Shown: positions 9,069 through 19,245, counted from the first letter of the stretch. The stretch is DNA of 64,000 nt from Alphaproteobacteria bacterium (GCA_013697055.1 JACCXK010000101.1:35055-99054), one strand, 5' to 3'. Notes: generated by a model not told the origin, from the letters alone. A program made the numbers and translations.

Positions 9069-10598
9069 ATGGACCAGAGCAGGCTCCCCCCGCTCCCCAT
9101 GGAGCGTACCAAGCTGGCGCTTGCGATCTTCGTCCTGTCGCTGGCGACCTTCATTGTGATTCTCGATACCACGATCATCAACGTGGCGGTCCCCCACATT
9201 GCGGGAGCTTTCGCAGCATCACCCAGCGAAGGCACATGGGTGATTACGTCTTATGCGGTCGCTGAGGCCTTGACCGTTCCGGTGTCGGGCTGGCTTGCGA
9301 ACCGGTTTGGCATCGTAAAAGTACTGACAGTTTCGCTGTTAAGCTTCGCGTTGTTTTCAGCACTATGCGGCCTGGCGTCCACCCTCGAGATATTGATCCT
9401 GCTTCGCATTCTGCAAGGATTGAGCGGGGGGCCGCTGATACCGATATCCCAGACATTGATCATGCGCATAGCGCCTCCCGCCAAGCTGGAGACAATGATG
9501 GGCCTGTGGATGATGACCAGCATTGTGGCGCCGGTTTTGGGGCCGATGCTGGGCGGCATCCTTGCCGACACGATTGGCTGGCGCTGGGCTTTTTATCTCA
9601 ATGTTCCGATCGCTGCCTCATGCGGCATTTTCGGCTATTTCCTGTTCAGAGATTGGGAAACGCAAGTCCAGAAGTACGCAATAGATTTTATCGGCTTGGC
9701 TCTGCTATGCATTTGGGTGGTCGCTTTTCAGATCATGCTGGATACAGGCGAAAACCATGCCTGGTTTCAGTCCAATTACATTTTAGCGCTTCTCATCGTC
9801 AGCATAACGGCATTTTTTTTGTTCGTGATCTGGGAGATAACAGACAATTATCCAATCGTAGACCTGCGCGTGCTCCGGCATCGGGGCTTTGCTCTTTCTT
9901 CCCTCACGCTATTCTTTGCCTTCGGTGCATTTTTTGCTTCGCTTATATTGCTGCCACTATGGTTGCAGCTGGGCATGGGGTACACCGCCACGACAGCCGG
10001 CTACGTCCTGGCCCAGCAGGGATTGCTGGGTGTACTCGCCGCACCTTTGGCAGCCTACCTGATGAAGAAGGTCGACTCCCGTTTTCTGATGTCTGCTGCC
10101 TTGATGGTCCTCGCGGCGGCGATTTTTTCCCGGTCCAATTTTGCGACAACGATCGGTTTGGAGCAATTTCGTCTGCCGCAACTTGCTATTGGCATTGCGC
10201 TTCCTTTCTTCTTCGTTCCAATCGTAACAACCTCGCTTCAGTTCGCACCTCGAACAGAAACCGCCGCGGCATCCTCCATTATCAATTTCTTACGCACCCT
10301 GGCAGCGGCGATAGCAACCGCCGCCGTCGTCAGCGCATGGAGCCGGGAGACCATTACCAAGCACGCTGCGCTAGTCGAATTTCAGTCCAATTCCGGGTCA
10401 TACATCCGGCGAATGACTCAAAACGGTCTTTCTCACGGGGGTGCGCTTCAAACGCTGGACGCGCTCTCCTGGCAACAGGCGATGGTATTGGCTGTCAATG
10501 ACGTGTTCATATTCCTTAGTCTCATATTGGCGCTTACCGCCGCTGGGATATGGTTGCTTCCCAGACTTGCGCCGGCACACGGCCCCGTTTTGCACTGA
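9069..10598 (+). CDS. emrB: DHA2-family MFS multidrug transporter (EmrB/QacA)
   Basis: LATFIVILDTTIINVAVPHIAGAFAASPSEGTWVITSYAVAEALTVPVSGWLANRFG; divergent from emrA; start assigned at MDQSRL. Confidence 0.92.
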   Translation: MDQSRLPPLPMERTKLALAIFVLSLATFIVILDTTIINVAVPHIAGAFAASPSEGTWVITSYAVAEALTVPVSGWLANRFGIVKVLTVSLLSFALFSALCGLASTLEILILLRILQGLSGGPLIPISQTLIMRIAPPAKLETMMGLWMMTSIVAPVLGPMLGGILADTIGWRWAFYLNVPIAASCGIFGYFLFRDWETQVQKYAIDFIGLALLCIWVVAFQIMLDTGENHAWFQSNYILALLIVSITAFFLFVIWEITDNYPIVDLRVLRHRGFALSSLTLFFAFGAFFASLILLPLWLQLGMGYTATTAGYVLAQQGLLGVLAAPLAAYLMKKVDSRFLMSAALMVLAAAIFSRSNFATTIGLEQFRLPQLAIGIALPFFFVPIVTTSLQFAPRTETAAASSIINFLRTLAAAIATAAVVSAWSRETITKHAALVEFQSNSGSYIRRMTQNGLSHGGALQTLDALSWQQAMVLAVNDVFIFLSLILALTAAGIWLLPRLAPAHGPVLH

Positions 10599-10789
10599 TT
10601 TTGACGGCCGGTTGAAGCAGGACGGTGGTTCCTACGACGGCCTTAATTGCAACAGCGGGAACTTTGAAGACCGACACGTGCTGGTCCGGCCCATTTGGGG
10701 TATATTAGTCGGAGAAAGCAGTATCGTCGGAGTGTTCGGGAACGCAGGTGCAAGATTTACGTTAGAAGCCAATCAGATAAGGTGGAAAC

Positions 10790-11014
10790 ATGGATCTAGA
10801 TGAAGAAATTCTTTCCCGCATTCGGGCCGCAACCGCCTGGGATCCGAAGTCCAAACCAGAAGAGTTCCAATTGAAAGTCGCGGACAACGGCTCAGTATTG
10901 ATCAATCTGCGGACCGGGCGAGCGCAGCTTATTTACGACGAGGACAGCCAGCTTCACGACCTTGAGGATCTGAATTCCAGGTCCACCGTTAAAGGTGAAG
11001 TGCCGCCCAAATAA
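10790..11014 (+). CDS. Small acidic hypothetical protein (74 aa)
   Basis: AAGGTGG Shine-Dalgarno-like sequence before the ATG; MDLDEEILSRIRAATAWDPKSKPEEFQ. Confidence 0.5.
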   Translation: MDLDEEILSRIRAATAWDPKSKPEEFQLKVADNGSVLINLRTGRAQLIYDEDSQLHDLEDLNSRSTVKGEVPPK

Positions 11015-11101
11015 TAACCAGCAGCGAAATTTTGTTGCGGCGTCTATGGCCAAGTAAGAGACGTTGTGGCGGCCTTTCTGCACGAGCTTTACGATCAGTG
11101 A

Positions 11102-11296
11102 ATGTGGCTGAGTCGTGAGAGGCAGTGGACACGGCTGTTGAAGGAGAGGCTCTCCGTCAGACAGGGCGGACGTTGCCGCTTGTGTTCAAAGCCCGTCAAT
11201 CCGGAGTCCTCGATTTTAGACCGCTTAGACGCAACCGGGAATTTTACTCCGGAGAATACCCGGCTCATCCATATCTGCTGTGAACCCATTCTATGA
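11102..11296 (+). CDS. Possible degenerate HNH-like zinc-binding fragment
   Basis: RQGGRCRLCSKPVNPESSILDRLDATGNFTPENTRLIHICC resembles an HNH core with D-R in place of D-H. Confidence 0.35.
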   Translation: MWLSRERQWTRLLKERLSVRQGGRCRLCSKPVNPESSILDRLDATGNFTPENTRLIHICCEPIL

Positions 11297-11311
11297 GCTG
11301 TATCCGTTACG

Positions 11312-11643
11312 TCAGGCTGAAATCTTCTCAGCTGTCACCACTTGGCTGATCAGCCCCCGCAGTGTCTCTTGCCAAAGGGTTGCGGCGATTTCGAGTGGCT
11401 CAAGGCCCTGTGCGACCCACCAGGACCGCTCAGGCTTTGCCTGATGCACTTGATTGTGATGCGCAATGCACAATGGTACCGTGAATTCATCACTGACTTT
11501 GACTGAAAGGCCCCGCGGCTGGGCATATGTAATGTGATGGGCATGGCAAGGAGTTTGTTCGCAGACCAAGCAAGGCCTCGAAGATACAAACGCAAGATGT
11601 TGTTTGCTGCGGATTCTGCGCTCCGTTGAATGCGCCAGTAGAC
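11312..11643 (-). pseudogene. Out-of-frame C-terminal HNH-like domain of the Rad52-family gene
   Basis: Frame after the T5/A5 run at 11644-11648 reads SLLAHSTERRIRSKQHLAFVSSRPCLVCEQTPCHAHHITYAQPRGLSVKVSDEFTVPLCIAHHNQVHQ. Confidence 0.75.
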
Positions 11644-12536
11644 TTTTTATCGATGGATGGTCTTGCGGCGGGAGGTAACAAACCGATGACTTCAGTGGGC
11701 AAAGTAGCTCGGGAGGCCGAACGCACCGGTAGATCGTCTTTTGTCAGTGACGAGTCCGCAATTTCATCTAGTGCTTTGCTTGACACAAAAGGGGCTTGAT
11801 CATGCAGAGGTCGGTCTTGAGCACTAGCAATCGCGCCTGCACGATCTCGCCCCAGCCGCTTCAGAATATCGCTGTAGTGGCGGCCGGCGCGGCTCACTAG
11901 TTTAGGAAAGCGATCCTTTAGATCGGCAAGCGAGGCCTCATTGTAACTCATGAGCGACTGGACGTTCGCCACTTCCTCGGTTTGTTGAATCAGTTGACGC
12001 AGTCCGCTTGCGAAGCCCTCCGCGGTTAGACGGTCATCCAGAACGCTTCCATCAGCGGCAAAGAGGCTGCAACCTTGTACTGGGTTGGCACTGTCCGAGC
12101 CACTGAAGCGAGGAGCCTTTTGCCGATAGAGCGATAAACCAAGCCGGGCTCCGAATGTTGCCAAGGCGCGCTTTGTGGCGTCCGTTTCGGCTGCTTTGAG
12201 AGCGTATTCGTGAGCGTCGGATATTTGGAGCGCACAGGAATGGCCAAAGCCGGTGCCTTCGCGGCAAACGATACCCTGAGCTGTTCGAACCGTTACACGA
12301 ACCCGTGCCATATACCCGCAACTCACAGCTTCCAAGCGGGCACGTTCGAAAACCCGTTCGAGCAGGATTGTCTCGCGGTCCCATCCAGCATGTCCAAATA
12401 TCGCGTTGGCCTCGGCTATGGCGTACCACCCAGTGATGTGAGTGAATTCCTTACCCTCTCGCTTGCGAGAATAGATCTCGGCCTGGTCAATAGGGCGATT
12501 GAGGCGTTTCAGCTGTTTGGAAGAAAAGCCTTTCAT
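11490..12536 (-). CDS. Rad52/22-family recombination protein, N-terminal ORF of a frameshifted gene
   Basis: RPIDQAEIYSRKREGKEFTHITGWYAIAEANAIFGHAGWDRETILLERV...ISDAHEYALKAAETDATKRALATFGARLGLSLY. Confidence 0.85.
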   Translation of the reverse strand: MKGFSSKQLKRLNRPIDQAEIYSRKREGKEFTHITGWYAIAEANAIFGHAGWDRETILLERVFERARLEAVSCGYMARVRVTVRTAQGIVCREGTGFGHSCALQISDAHEYALKAAETDATKRALATFGARLGLSLYRQKAPRFSGSDSANPVQGCSLFAADGSVLDDRLTAEGFASGLRQLIQQTEEVANVQSLMSYNEASLADLKDRFPKLVSRAGRHYSDILKRLGRDRAGAIASAQDRPLHDQAPFVSSKALDEIADSSLTKDDLPVRSASRATLPTEVIGLLPPAARPSIDKKSTGAFNGAQNPQQTTSCVCIFEALLGLRTNSLPCPSHYICPAAGPFSQSQ

Positions 12537-12697
12537 TTGGTCCTCACAGCGATGAAGGGATTGCCCAACTCGAATGCCGCTCCTGGGACTGTTTCGCCAC
12601 GCTTCATCGCGGCGGCGATGGCAGTGCGATCTATCTTCGGGGGTTGAGGTAGGAGGAAAGCCTCAGGGACCTGAGTTCCATCTATGATCTCAAGGCG
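12533..12697 (-). pseudogene. C-terminal remnant of a siphovirus Gp157-like protein
   Basis: Frame RLEIIDGTQVPEAFLLPQPPKIDRTAIAAAMKRGETVPGAAFELGNPFIAVRTK*, no canonical start codon; stop overlaps the Rad52 ATG as ATGA. Confidence 0.5.
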
Positions 12698-13176
12698 TTA
12701 ACGATACGCGAGAGGAGTTCCCGTGCGACCGGCGATAGCAGCGCGCCGCTATGACAGGGTGCATATTTGGTGTGGGCGACAGCCAACATATATAGGTCAT
12801 CCACCCGACGATCTTTTGGAGTAAGGGTGAGTTGATCGATTAGATAGGAGGCAAGCCTGAGGTCGCCGTGCGCCTTGCGCACGGAGCGATTTGCCGCCAC
12901 CGACACAATCAGCCCTGTCAGACCGAGGTTGGAATGCCCAAAATCCTCGAAGGCAATGCCCACTAGTCTGCGCCAAAACAAACCCGGTTCGTTGGCGATA
13001 AGAGCATGCGCCGCGGCAAGGGCATTGGTCTTATCGGCGCGTCGTAGCGCTTTTTGAAGCATGGAGGACAGGATGTCGCGAGAGAGATCAACAGGGGTGA
13101 CTTCGGGACAGCTGTAATCTGCCAGGTCTTCTGTCAGCTGAAGGTGAATTTGTTTGGGAAGGAAATCATGGGTCAT
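12682..13176 (-). CDS. Hypothetical protein resembling the C-terminal region of RarA/MgsA AAA proteins
   Basis: SSMLQKALRRADKTNALAAAHALIANEPGLFWRRLVGIAFEDFGHSNLGL; upstream of the Rad52-family gene on the same strand. Confidence 0.55.
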   Translation of the reverse strand: MTHDFLPKQIHLQLTEDLADYSCPEVTPVDLSRDILSSMLQKALRRADKTNALAAAHALIANEPGLFWRRLVGIAFEDFGHSNLGLTGLIVSVAANRSVRKAHGDLRLASYLIDQLTLTPKDRRVDDLYMLAVAHTKYAPCHSGALLSPVARELLSRIVNALRS

Positions 13177-14560
13177 GAGAAACGGTAACCCAGTTCGTCA
13201 TCAACAAAGCAAAATGTTCGTGATCTTAAAAAAATATGCTGCGAGTTTCTGCGATAGCCTCCTCGGTGTTCGCCTGTCGTTGGAGCCAATATTTCGAACT
13301 TAGAAATAGTTCAACGTGTCGGCATGACCACGAACTACGTGATTGTGAGATTTGCTTTAGATTCTTTTGCGTTGAGCGTAATTGGCGCCGCACCAGTGTG
13401 GTGTTCCTGCACGTGGCTGCTGTCTCGTCGAAGTTGCCTTGCACCCGGGGGACCAAGAACCCGCCAGGGCGAACTGCCCGCACCGTGCACAGTTCTAAGT
13501 TTGTTTCTTGGGCGCCCAAGAGAGTGATGTGTTGATCCCCTTGGAGCAAAGGCACCCCACAGCTTGAGCGCGCTGGACGTAGAGGGCTTAACGATCCTGG
13601 GAAGGGAGGGGGAGCAGCTTGGATTTACCTGGGTCCGCCAGGTCGGGCCTTCCGCCAAGTGCGCAGGCTAGTCTGCCGGTGTATTGGGCCGAACCGGCGC
13701 CGGCACGCTCCCTGCGTGGAGTGACAAAAGGAAATACGTGAGCGACATAGCCGGCTTTACCACTTGTCGCGTCCCAGCAAGCGTCTCAGGACGCTCGGTC
13801 AAGCGGAATTTTCGGACGTGATATACCGGTATGCCGGTGATCACCGAAACTCATAGGACATTCCGGACGGTACATTCGCTAGCAGCGAAGAGCATAGTTG
13901 CGGTCTGGAGAGATGATCGCTCGGCAGGTGCCGTTCTGGTCAGGATGGATGGCGTCGATCGCGCGGCGTGTGTGAGGCGAATACATACGCACCGAGATAC
14001 ACGATTGGTGATAAAATCCGGAACGGACGGGTACGTGCTTTCCTTCGGGTGTTCTCTAGCCAGGAGATCCAGGCATTGTAGTCGGCAACATACGCCACAG
14101 CGACTTTGTCCTCGGCTGCGTCGCAGGCACCCAGGGCGTCGTACACGAGCCCGTTTGCACAGGCGTGGTGCCCAGCACCATCATCACCAGCGTCCACTTC
14201 ATGGCGGTATTCCAAATTCTGCTCTGCTTTTTCCACGTTCAAGTACGTCAGCCGTCCGGCCATTTCTTCGTGCGCTTCCCGTTTTGAATTGACCAAACAG
14301 ATACCTGACCGCTATTGCTCGTCAGCTCGGCTAGCTCCTCGGTAGGCCAAGCCTGTAGCTGTCGTTTTACGCGCGCAAAGCCGCCTGTCGGCTTGTCATC
14401 GCGCTTGATTGTCCAGCGCCTATCGCAGGTGTTTATTGAGACAAGATAAACATTCCACTCAGGCGCTGACCTGCAGGTTCTTTCTGCGTTCAGTGTTGTC
14501 GGCCATGTCGTCCCCAGAAAAGGCGGACACAATAACATGAGGTCAAGGGACGAACAAAAA

Positions 14561-14578
14561 CGGCGCCCGAGGGCGCCG
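14561..14578 (-). terminator. Rho-independent terminator after PEP-CTERM gene 2
   Basis: Minus strand CGGCGCC CTCG GGCGCCG then TTTTTG. Confidence 0.8.
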
Positions 14579-14605
14579 CTTCCGTTGAAATGGTCGCGAA
14601 GGACT

Positions 14606-15391
14606 TTATGCCTTCTTGCTCTTGCGGCGGCGTATCGCGCCTGCACCAACAAGACCAGCCGCAAACAGCGAGATAGTCAGCGGCTCAGGAACTGCCGCAG
14701 CAGCAGGATCGAAATTATATGTCGTCGCATTGATCGTGTAGGCGTCCACGTTGCCGTCAAAGGTGGGCTGGCCGCTGCCGGCTTTGAAAAGGTTATCGAC
14801 AGCCAAAAAGCTGTTACGGTCCAGGAGGGCTGAAGCCTGCGCAAAGGTGCAATAGTTGCCAGTGTTTAGATAACAATTGTCCCCAAACAGCGTGTGGCTC
14901 TTGGACAAAGTCCACGCAGCACTAGTTCCTGTTGCGTCCCAATTCTGCCAGACATTATCGACTACGGTTCCTAACAGACCGGGATCGAAAACGAGGCGAC
15001 CCCCATAAGTGGTGCCTTTAAAGAGGTCGAACTGCAATGTCGGTGCAGACCCAGATCCCAGTGTCGATGTGGTGACGAAAGTTGCATACGAGAGATTTGC
15101 AAAACTGCTCACCGCAACAGACGAGGAGAAGATCTGAGTAAGCGTCTCGCTTGATGCCGCGTTATTCACCAAGAACTGCGCGCTGCCAATACCAAGCGGT
15201 GGAGATGATGGCCCCACCTCGAAGCCACCCGAAGCGTTCGTGTTTGGGGCGTTATCCAGGTTGCTGAAGGACCAGCCGTTGAGGCTAGTCGGGGTCACAT
15301 TGATTACAGCCGCGGACGCTGGGCCCGCCGCAATTCCTGCCAGAACGACCAGCGACGCCATGAACAGCGACGGTTTCACGAAATTTCTCAC
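14606..15391 (-). CDS. PEP-CTERM sorting domain protein 2
   Basis: C-terminus AVPEPLTISLFAAGLVGAGAIRRRKSKKA; GTG start at 15391 preceded by GGAGGAAAT; signal peptide VRNFVKPSLFMASLVVLAGIAAGPASA. Confidence 0.9.
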   Translation of the reverse strand: MRNFVKPSLFMASLVVLAGIAAGPASAAVINVTPTSLNGWSFSNLDNAPNTNASGGFEVGPSSPPLGIGSAQFLVNNAASSETLTQIFSSSVAVSSFANLSYATFVTTSTLGSGSAPTLQFDLFKGTTYGGRLVFDPGLLGTVVDNVWQNWDATGTSAAWTLSKSHTLFGDNCYLNTGNYCTFAQASALLDRNSFLAVDNLFKAGSGQPTFDGNVDAYTINATTYNFDPAAAAVPEPLTISLFAAGLVGAGAIRRRKSKKA

Positions 15392-15448
15392 ATTTCCTCC
15401 GAGTACGGTTTGTGCAACTAGGTTAATCAACCGAGCTTGTGACATTAA

Positions 15449-15463
15449 GCAAGAATTGGGCCA
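15449..15463 (-). promoter_or_regulatory. Putative sigma-54 promoter of PEP-CTERM gene 2
   Basis: Minus strand TGGCCCAATTCTTGC: GG-N10-GC, 57 nt upstream of the GTG. Confidence 0.7.
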
Positions 15464-16592
15464 GGCCACTGGGCCTCACTTTTTTCTATTTGGCTGCGTC
15501 ATGATGTAAGAATTATTGACAGAAAATCGAGGGAGCGGAGCCGGTGGGGCATGATGTCCTGCGGATAAGGTTCGCAAGCAAATCTTGAACTTGGCCACCC
15601 GAGCTGTGCCGGCGACACAGCGGCGTCGCCAATGACTGCCATGCGCCCCTCAAACGCCTCAGCCAAATGTCTCTCAGTACCATATCGGACTATCACTGGT
15701 TAGTTACAGGGCGGGTCTTGGTGATGGCCTCATATAAGGAAACCAGCACCAGGGATCTGCTCGTTAGTTGGAAAGGAAGTTCGAGCAGAAGCCTGTCTGC
15801 CCGAGGGGCGAGGGTTGCGTCGCCCAGCGTCACAGGCCTGATCAACTACCGGATGACACCTATTGGCGGAGGCCGTCAGTGACAATGGCCGCGCCATTCG
15901 AACATGAGACCCACCTTGGCTGGTTACCCACACCGAAACGCCTTGGCACCTGAGCAGGGTTCCCAAAGGTGAAGGGAGGATGGGTCAAGTTTTTTGGTGA
16001 AGAGGCGACGGAATCTGGCAGGTCGCTACAATCCGCCGTAAGCGCAAGGATAGGCCAAGCTACTGTGATCGTTGATGACCGAAGAACCCCAGTTCTAGAC
16101 CTAGTCTTGGGGGGGTATAAAACGTGTTTTCTCACTGCCCCTAAAAGTGTCTCGCGGGCTCTTTTGTCTCTGAAATAGACGAGCAAGTTGTCCTCAGGAT
16201 GATGGATTAGAACCCCAGTAGCGAACCTTTTAAATAGGCCTGCAGTAAGGGCTTAGCGTTCGCCGCCAAAAACCTCTAAAAATCCCGGAGACAAGGAGAA
16301 TCCGCGCAAACGCTGGAAAACGACAAAAAAGTGCAAATGGTCCCGAATTACGGCCTCTGCGGCCCCCGAGGGAGAGGCCCAAAATTCGACGCGTCACGGG
16401 CGTCGTTTGGTAGTCGATGCCCACCCTTGGGTTGGGGCCTAAACCCGCTCTGACCAAGGTAGTCCTCGCCTTGCCCCATGCCCTTGAGGAACTGCCCTGA
16501 ATAAGTACGGGGCAGGGTCTGCCCCCTCCCACAAGGCAACAAATAAGGCCGCGGGGCATAACTCCGCGGCCTGTTGTTGGAAGCCTTGCGCC

Positions 16593-19112
16593 TTACATCT
16601 TGTAGCTGAGGCGGCCATAGAGATAGCGGCCGTCAAACCCGAAGGGCGAATATTCCGGGAACTGGCCCACGCCATTGGTCGAGATGTTCTGACCGTTCAG
16701 GACATAGGACGGTTCGGTCGGATAGGTGTCGAACAGGTTCTGGACACCCAACGCGATCTGGAAGCCGTAGCCGACACTGGCGCGGCCTTCCAGGTCGAAC
16801 AGCGCCTTGCCCTTCAGGCGACAGTCGCCCAGCACATTGTTGCCGTTGAACGGCTGGGTGAGCGGGCCGTAATAATTCATGGTCGCGGTCAGGCCGGCCC
16901 ATTCATAATTCCAGTCGGCGGCCAGGTTGGCTTTCCACTTGGGCTGGCCATTGATCAGCGACTGGATACGGTAGGTCGGAAGCAGGGTCGGCGCCGGTTT
17001 CAGCGCCGACAGCTGCGGGGTCGAACGGATGGCGCGAATGCTGGTCTCGTTGTGGCTCGCCGCTCCGGTGAAGTTGAAGTCGCCCCAGTTGCCTTCCGGG
17101 ACCCATTTGTAGGTTGCCACGAACTCGCCGCCGTTGGTGAGCGTGTCTTCCGCGTTGGTAAAGAAGCGCGCGCCGCCGATCTGAGCCGAAGCCGGGAACA
17201 GCGCCAGCACGTTGGCCTGGCTGAGGGTATCGGAGAGGGCGATGCGGTTGCCCACGCTGATCGAGTAGAGGTCCAGCGTGGCGGAGAAATTCTCCAGGCG
17301 GAAGACGCCGCCGATGGAGTAGTTCACCGAGTTCTCCGGCTTCAGCGGCACCGCGCCAATGGTGGCGGCCACGGGGTTGGAGGCCCTGAGGATGGTGCTG
17401 TTGATCTGGTTGCCCGCCACGAAGATGGTGGAAGTGTAGGCGACATACTCCTGCTGCAGGGACGGGGCGCGGAAACCCGACGACACGGCGCCGCGCAGGG
17501 CGAACATTTCATTAAAGTCATAGCGCGCGGCGATCTTGCCGTTCACCGTGGTGCCGAAGTCCGAATAATTCTCGAACCGGCCCGCCACATCGATGTCCAG
17601 TCCCTCGATCGGATGCGTGTCCACGTCGATATAGGCGCTCTGCGAGTTGCGGCTGGCTCGCACGGCGTCCGTCGGCGAGAAGCCGGGGAAGCCTTGCGCG
17701 CCGGCGCCGCCGATATTGCCGGTCGGGGTGACATAGCCGCCGTTGGCGTAGGAGGAGGTATCGCCGGCATTGATGCGATAGTCCTCGAAGCGGGCTTCGC
17801 CACCGAACGCCAGGGTGGTTTCATTGTTGCCGAAAATGCTCAGCGGGCGGTTGATGTCCAGGTTCCATACACCCTGGCCGTAGCGGGGGCCGCCCGAATA
17901 GAAGCGGGTGGGGCTGGTCGGGCCGAGCGACGTGTTGATCGAGTCGATCGTGTTGAAGTGGAGGCTGTTATAACCATAGTTGAAGCTGGTATCCCAGTTC
18001 CAGGCGTCCAGCGTGCCGCGAGCGCCGACCGCCATGTTGGCGTCCTCGATCTGGCTGTTGATCTTGGGCAGGAAGCCGTTGGGATACACCGCCAGGAGGT
18101 TGGACGCCGGATTGGACAAGGTCTGCTGGCCGGGACGGCGCACATTCGCCGCCGAAGTGGCGTCGCGGTACTGGTAGCCGCCAAAGGCATAGAGGTGAAT
18201 GTTCTCGTTCAGGTCGTAGCCGGAGTTCAGATACAGCGTGTACTGCTCCATCTTGGGCTCGCCATACCAGTTGTTGAACCGGTTGATGGTCTGCTCGCGC
18301 GGATCGAACACGCCCGGTGCGATCAGGGCATATTGCTGGCGCGGGTCCGGGCCGGCGCGGGTGCTGTGCTGCTGGTCCTTGTATTCGGCGGTGATGGTGA
18401 CAAAGCCGTTGCCCAGGTCGATGCCTTTCCAGCCCGACAGCACGAAGGTGGCGCCGTCATCGAGGTGACGGGAATTGGGCAGGGCTGCACCGGTCGGCTG
18501 TGGCGCGCCGCCCAGATTGTAGGGCACGTCGGTGTTGTAAACGCCGCCGGTGAAGCTGACGCCGCCGCCTTCGCGTGCTTCCCTCAAGCGAAGGTTCACC
18601 ACACCGGCAATGGCGTCGGAGCCGTACTGGGCCGCCGCGCCATCGCGCAGCACTTCGACATTGCCCAGCGCCATCGCCGGGATGGTGTTGAGGTCGAACG
18701 CTGCCGAGCCATAGCCCAGCGAACCGTTCAGGTTCACCAGAGAGGAGGCATGGGCGCGCTTGGAATTGATCAGCACCAGGGTCTGGTCCGGCGACATGCC
18801 GCGCAGGGTGGCGGGACGCAAGGAATCGGTGCCGTCGGTCACGGCGGGATGGGTGAAGTTCAGCGACGGCAGCGTCTGGGACAGCGCCTGCGCCAGATCG
18901 GTGGTGCCGGTATGTTCGATCTGGGCGGCGGAGATCACATCGACGGGCACAACGGTGTCGAGCTGGGCGCGCGGGGCGGCGCGGCTGCCGGTGACGACGA
19001 CGGTTTCGATATTTTCATTTTCCGCAACCTGCTGCGCGAAAGCGCTGGAGGCGCAAACAATGGCGAATACGCTCGCGGTGGCGGCGAGCGCGGAGAAGCG
19101 TTTCACAATCAT
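16593..19112 (-). CDS. TonB-dependent receptor
   Basis: ETVVVTGSRAAPRAQLDTVVPVDVISAAQIEHTGTTDLAQALSQTLPSLNF plug; VEVLRDGAAAQYGSDAIAGVVNL; C-terminal LYGRLSYKM. Confidence 0.95.
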   Translation of the reverse strand: MIVKRFSALAATASVFAIVCASSAFAQQVAENENIETVVVTGSRAAPRAQLDTVVPVDVISAAQIEHTGTTDLAQALSQTLPSLNFTHPAVTDGTDSLRPATLRGMSPDQTLVLINSKRAHASSLVNLNGSLGYGSAAFDLNTIPAMALGNVEVLRDGAAAQYGSDAIAGVVNLRLREAREGGGVSFTGGVYNTDVPYNLGGAPQPTGAALPNSRHLDDGATFVLSGWKGIDLGNGFVTITAEYKDQQHSTRAGPDPRQQYALIAPGVFDPREQTINRFNNWYGEPKMEQYTLYLNSGYDLNENIHLYAFGGYQYRDATSAANVRRPGQQTLSNPASNLLAVYPNGFLPKINSQIEDANMAVGARGTLDAWNWDTSFNYGYNSLHFNTIDSINTSLGPTSPTRFYSGGPRYGQGVWNLDINRPLSIFGNNETTLAFGGEARFEDYRINAGDTSSYANGGYVTPTGNIGGAGAQGFPGFSPTDAVRASRNSQSAYIDVDTHPIEGLDIDVAGRFENYSDFGTTVNGKIAARYDFNEMFALRGAVSSGFRAPSLQQEYVAYTSTIFVAGNQINSTILRASNPVAATIGAVPLKPENSVNYSIGGVFRLENFSATLDLYSISVGNRIALSDTLSQANVLALFPASAQIGGARFFTNAEDTLTNGGEFVATYKWVPEGNWGDFNFTGAASHNETSIRAIRSTPQLSALKPAPTLLPTYRIQSLINGQPKWKANLAADWNYEWAGLTATMNYYGPLTQPFNGNNVLGDCRLKGKALFDLEGRASVGYGFQIALGVQNLFDTYPTEPSYVLNGQNISTNGVGQFPEYSPFGFDGRYLYGRLSYKM

Positions 19113-19184
19113 GGGGAATCCTCAGGTCACACAAGTGTCACTGAGGGCAATTAGCACCTGCGGTAAGCAGCGGTGGTGGTAAAA

Positions 19185-19203
19185 AAGCAGCATATTGCTG
19201 CTT
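19185..19203 (-). terminator. Terminator after the histidine kinase gene
   Basis: Minus strand AAGCAGCA ATA TGCTGCTT followed by TTTT. Confidence 0.7.
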
Positions 19204-19245
19204 AATCAGACATTTCAGAATGGAACTTTGCAACCGCAACAAATG

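Noticed and set aside
13201-14530. Several 60-150 aa ORFs on both strands
   Set aside because: No coherent domains, biased Arg/Ser/Pro composition; probably non-coding or decayed sequence.
15499-16560. Short ORFs between PEP-CTERM gene 2 and the TonB receptor
   Set aside because: Mutually overlapping in different frames with no convincing start signals or family features.
17052-19154. 700-aa plus-strand ORF opposite the TonB receptor
   Set aside because: Antisense shadow ORF in GC-rich DNA; no family features, opposite a clearly coding TonB receptor.
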